This document shows, piece by piece, positions 11,640 to 12,500 of a stretch of DNA of 12,500 nucleotides. Origin of the DNA: Penaeus vannamei (lineage: Eukaryota > Arthropoda > Malacostraca > Decapoda > Penaeidae); assembly GCF_042767895.1 (NCBI RefSeq), contig NC_091558.1, forward strand, positions 10,355,014 through 10,367,513, read 5' to 3'. Numbering within the stretch: position 1 is the first letter of the stretch; each line of letters starts with the position of its first letter. The notes under the pieces were generated by a model, which was given only the letters and a program-made list of their open reading frames with translations, ran no database searches and was not told the origin of the DNA. Made by a program: the position numbers and the translations under genes.

Positions 11640-12160
11640 TAGTATTTACAGACGTATATCAGAGTGAGGGGAAAGACAGGATCCAGGAGGCCATGAAGCT
11701 CACAGTAGGTAGAGCTTGACGAGTTGGGCGATCTACGGCCAACCCATCCGCTCCCCCCCCCCCCACCCCCCACCCGGCGGCTCCAAAATGTGGGGGGAAC
11801 GGGGTCCACGCCGCGCCCCCGACCGCCCACAGAGAGCCGTCGACGCAGAGGTGTTGGCCAGCGGGAACGGAGGCAGACGCTCAGACCTCCAGTGCTAGTT
11901 GCTTTTGCTGGCGATGGAGGTCCACCTTCGAGGTCCGAGTGAAGGAGAGCCAGGTACTCGCTAGGGGAGTAAACCAAGGTCATTTTCCACTGCAGGGACA
12001 TCGATAACAACTCCTTGGAGGCTGGCGCAAATGCTGTTGATAAAGGTGGTGCCACCCGGTCGAAGATGAGGCCTGATGACATTGGAGTAGTGAGGTGCGA
12101 GTTGGGGAGAGGACAGACATCGGACGTTGAGACAGGTCACGTTGGAGTATACTTGGTCAG
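11640..12160 (-). other. GC-rich island with ambiguous minus-strand open frames
   Basis: Composition changes sharply from AT-rich to GC-rich. Two minus-strand frames are open. One runs from the TGA at 12139-12137 down to 11423, with an ATG at 12082 (219 codons from it), but its last third reads through the (AC)n array as Cys/Val. A second is open from about 12177 to a TAG at 11963-11961, lacks ATG, and has many C- or T-ending codons; it includes the segment RPGGTTFINSICASLQ. A plus-strand frame complementary to it is also open. No family is recognised. It could be a decayed coding fragment, a transposon relic, or merely GC-rich DNA with few stops. Its strand agrees with the integrase-like relic to the right. 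Confidence 0.3.
11753..11775 (-). other. Potential G-quadruplex (minus strand)
   Basis: The plus strand reads C12-A-C6-A-C3, so the minus strand is GGG-T-GGGGGG-T-G12. This provides at least four G-triplets with single-base loops, which fits the standard quadruplex pattern. A TGGGGGGAACGGGG patch at 11791-11804 on the plus strand adds further G-runs nearby. Confidence 0.7.
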
Positions 12161-12202
12161 ACTGTTTTGATTTTTTTTTTCAGAGGCTTTGACAGTCACC
12201 CA

Positions 12203-12203
<1 letters not shown>

Positions 12204-12300
<97 letters not shown>

Positions 12301-12303
12301 CAC
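12204..12303 (+). repeat. (CA)n microsatellite
   Basis: About forty-three uninterrupted CA units from 12207 to 12293, then a GCACACACACATG tail. It separates the GC-rich island from the integrase-like fragment. Open frames on both strands (His/Thr, Cys/Val) are artefacts. Confidence 0.95.
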
Positions 12304-12329
12304 ATGCATACATATATATGTACATCGAT

Positions 12330-12437
12330 CTATTCATCTATTGACCGCGAAAACTGACAGAGAGTAAGAGGAAGGTAGTCAACGACAGACCTCCCATAGA
12401 AGGTTTTGGCCAAAGGGATGGCCGGGTTGATCCGAGA
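12330..12437 (-). pseudogene. Fragment resembling Ty3/Gypsy integrase core end
   Basis: Read on the minus strand from 12434 to a TAG at 12332-12330, about 34 codons give a non-repetitive peptide including AKTFYGRSVVDYLP (codons 12410-12369). Many Ty3/Gypsy-type integrases end their core with a similar A-x3-[FY]-G-R-x3-D-x-[LI]-P stretch; Gly-Arg, the Asp four residues after the Arg, and Leu-Pro are in the expected spacing. Codons are mostly C- or T-ending, as in real coding DNA. The fragment is cut upstream by the (GA)n array and ends in a stop, so it is a relic. The assignment rests on a short match and could be wrong. Confidence 0.45.
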
Positions 12438-12500
12438 GAGAGAGGAGAAAGAGAGAGAGAGAGAGAGAGAGAGGGAGCGGGAGAGGGAGGGAGAGGGAGA
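12438..12500 (+). repeat. (GA)n / GGGAGA purine tract at window edge
   Basis: GAGAGAGAGGAGAAAGAGAG-type sequence passing into GGGAGAGGGAGG words. It continues beyond the right window edge, so its length is unknown. It directly truncates the integrase-like reading frame. Confidence 0.9.

Noticed and set aside
11716..11942. Plus-strand Pro/Arg-rich open frames over the GC island
   Set aside because: They are driven by the C-run and GC content, start at arbitrary ATGs and contain no recognisable domain. The minus strand is at least as plausible.
12160..12184. Acceptor-like poly-T plus CAG at 12171-12183 on the plus strand
   Set aside because: The sequence after it runs straight into (CA)n and no plus-strand exon is recognisable. 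The coding-like signals nearby are on the minus strand.

Overview
The window looks like non-coding DNA from a microsatellite-rich animal genome. A penaeid shrimp or another decapod crustacean is my best guess. The reasons are the extreme density and length of AG/CT, AC/GT, AAT and ATC microsatellites, the AT-rich spacers between them, and a set of short transposon relics typical of invertebrate genomes. The assignment rests on genome style, not on a diagnostic gene. I find no intact protein gene, no rRNA and no CRISPR array. Almost every long open frame is a translation of a simple repeat (Leu/Ser from CT, Arg/Glu from GA, Ile/Leu/Tyr/Asn/Asp from ATT/ATC, Thr/His from AC). By rough tally well over a third of the window is simple or near-simple repeat.

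Layout, left to right. 1-246 is a pyrimidine tract with a 67-bp internal duplication. 571-1018 is a compound (TCTG)/(TC) array organised into 40-50-bp higher-order units, followed by an alternating purine-pyrimidine GC/GT tract to 1139. 1140-2390 is AT-rich unique sequence. 2391-2606 is an ATT/ATTATC array. 2893-3532 is a roughly 640-bp purine (GA) tract. 3661-3880 holds a C-run and a CT-rich stretch. 3899-4475 is a TCATTA minisatellite field containing a recent 164-bp tandem duplication.

The most information-rich part is 5098-6290. It holds a tRNA-like fragment (tRNA-Lys-like D-arm, minus strand), a 240-bp fold-back element with long inverted arms (5388-5627), a 240-bp non-autonomous hAT-like element (5711-5950), and a copy of a dispersed invertebrate repeat starting CCTCCGCCAAGG (6156-6290). 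A GAT/AAT field follows. 7507-7960 is a (CT)n to (GA)n inverted pair able to form a long hairpin. 8275-8355 is a 27-bp minisatellite, 8611-8968 a purine tract, and 9196-10190 a roughly 1-kb ATT/ATC field with a pure (TCA)21 core.

10191-11526 is AT-rich unique sequence. The last kilobase differs in composition: a GC-rich island (about 11640-12160) with a G-quadruplex-prone C/G tract and ambiguous minus-strand open frames, a long (CA)n, and then a short minus-strand peptide fragment (12330-12437). That fragment resembles the end of a Ty3/Gypsy-type retrotransposon integrase core and is cut off by a (GA)n array at the window edge.

There is no operon-like or pathway-level organisation. The window reads as an intergenic or intronic graveyard of mobile-element relics invaded by expanding microsatellites. 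I found no convincing new biological system. The best leads are the fold-back element, the hAT-like element, the integrase relic with the adjacent GC island, and the higher-order satellite structures.
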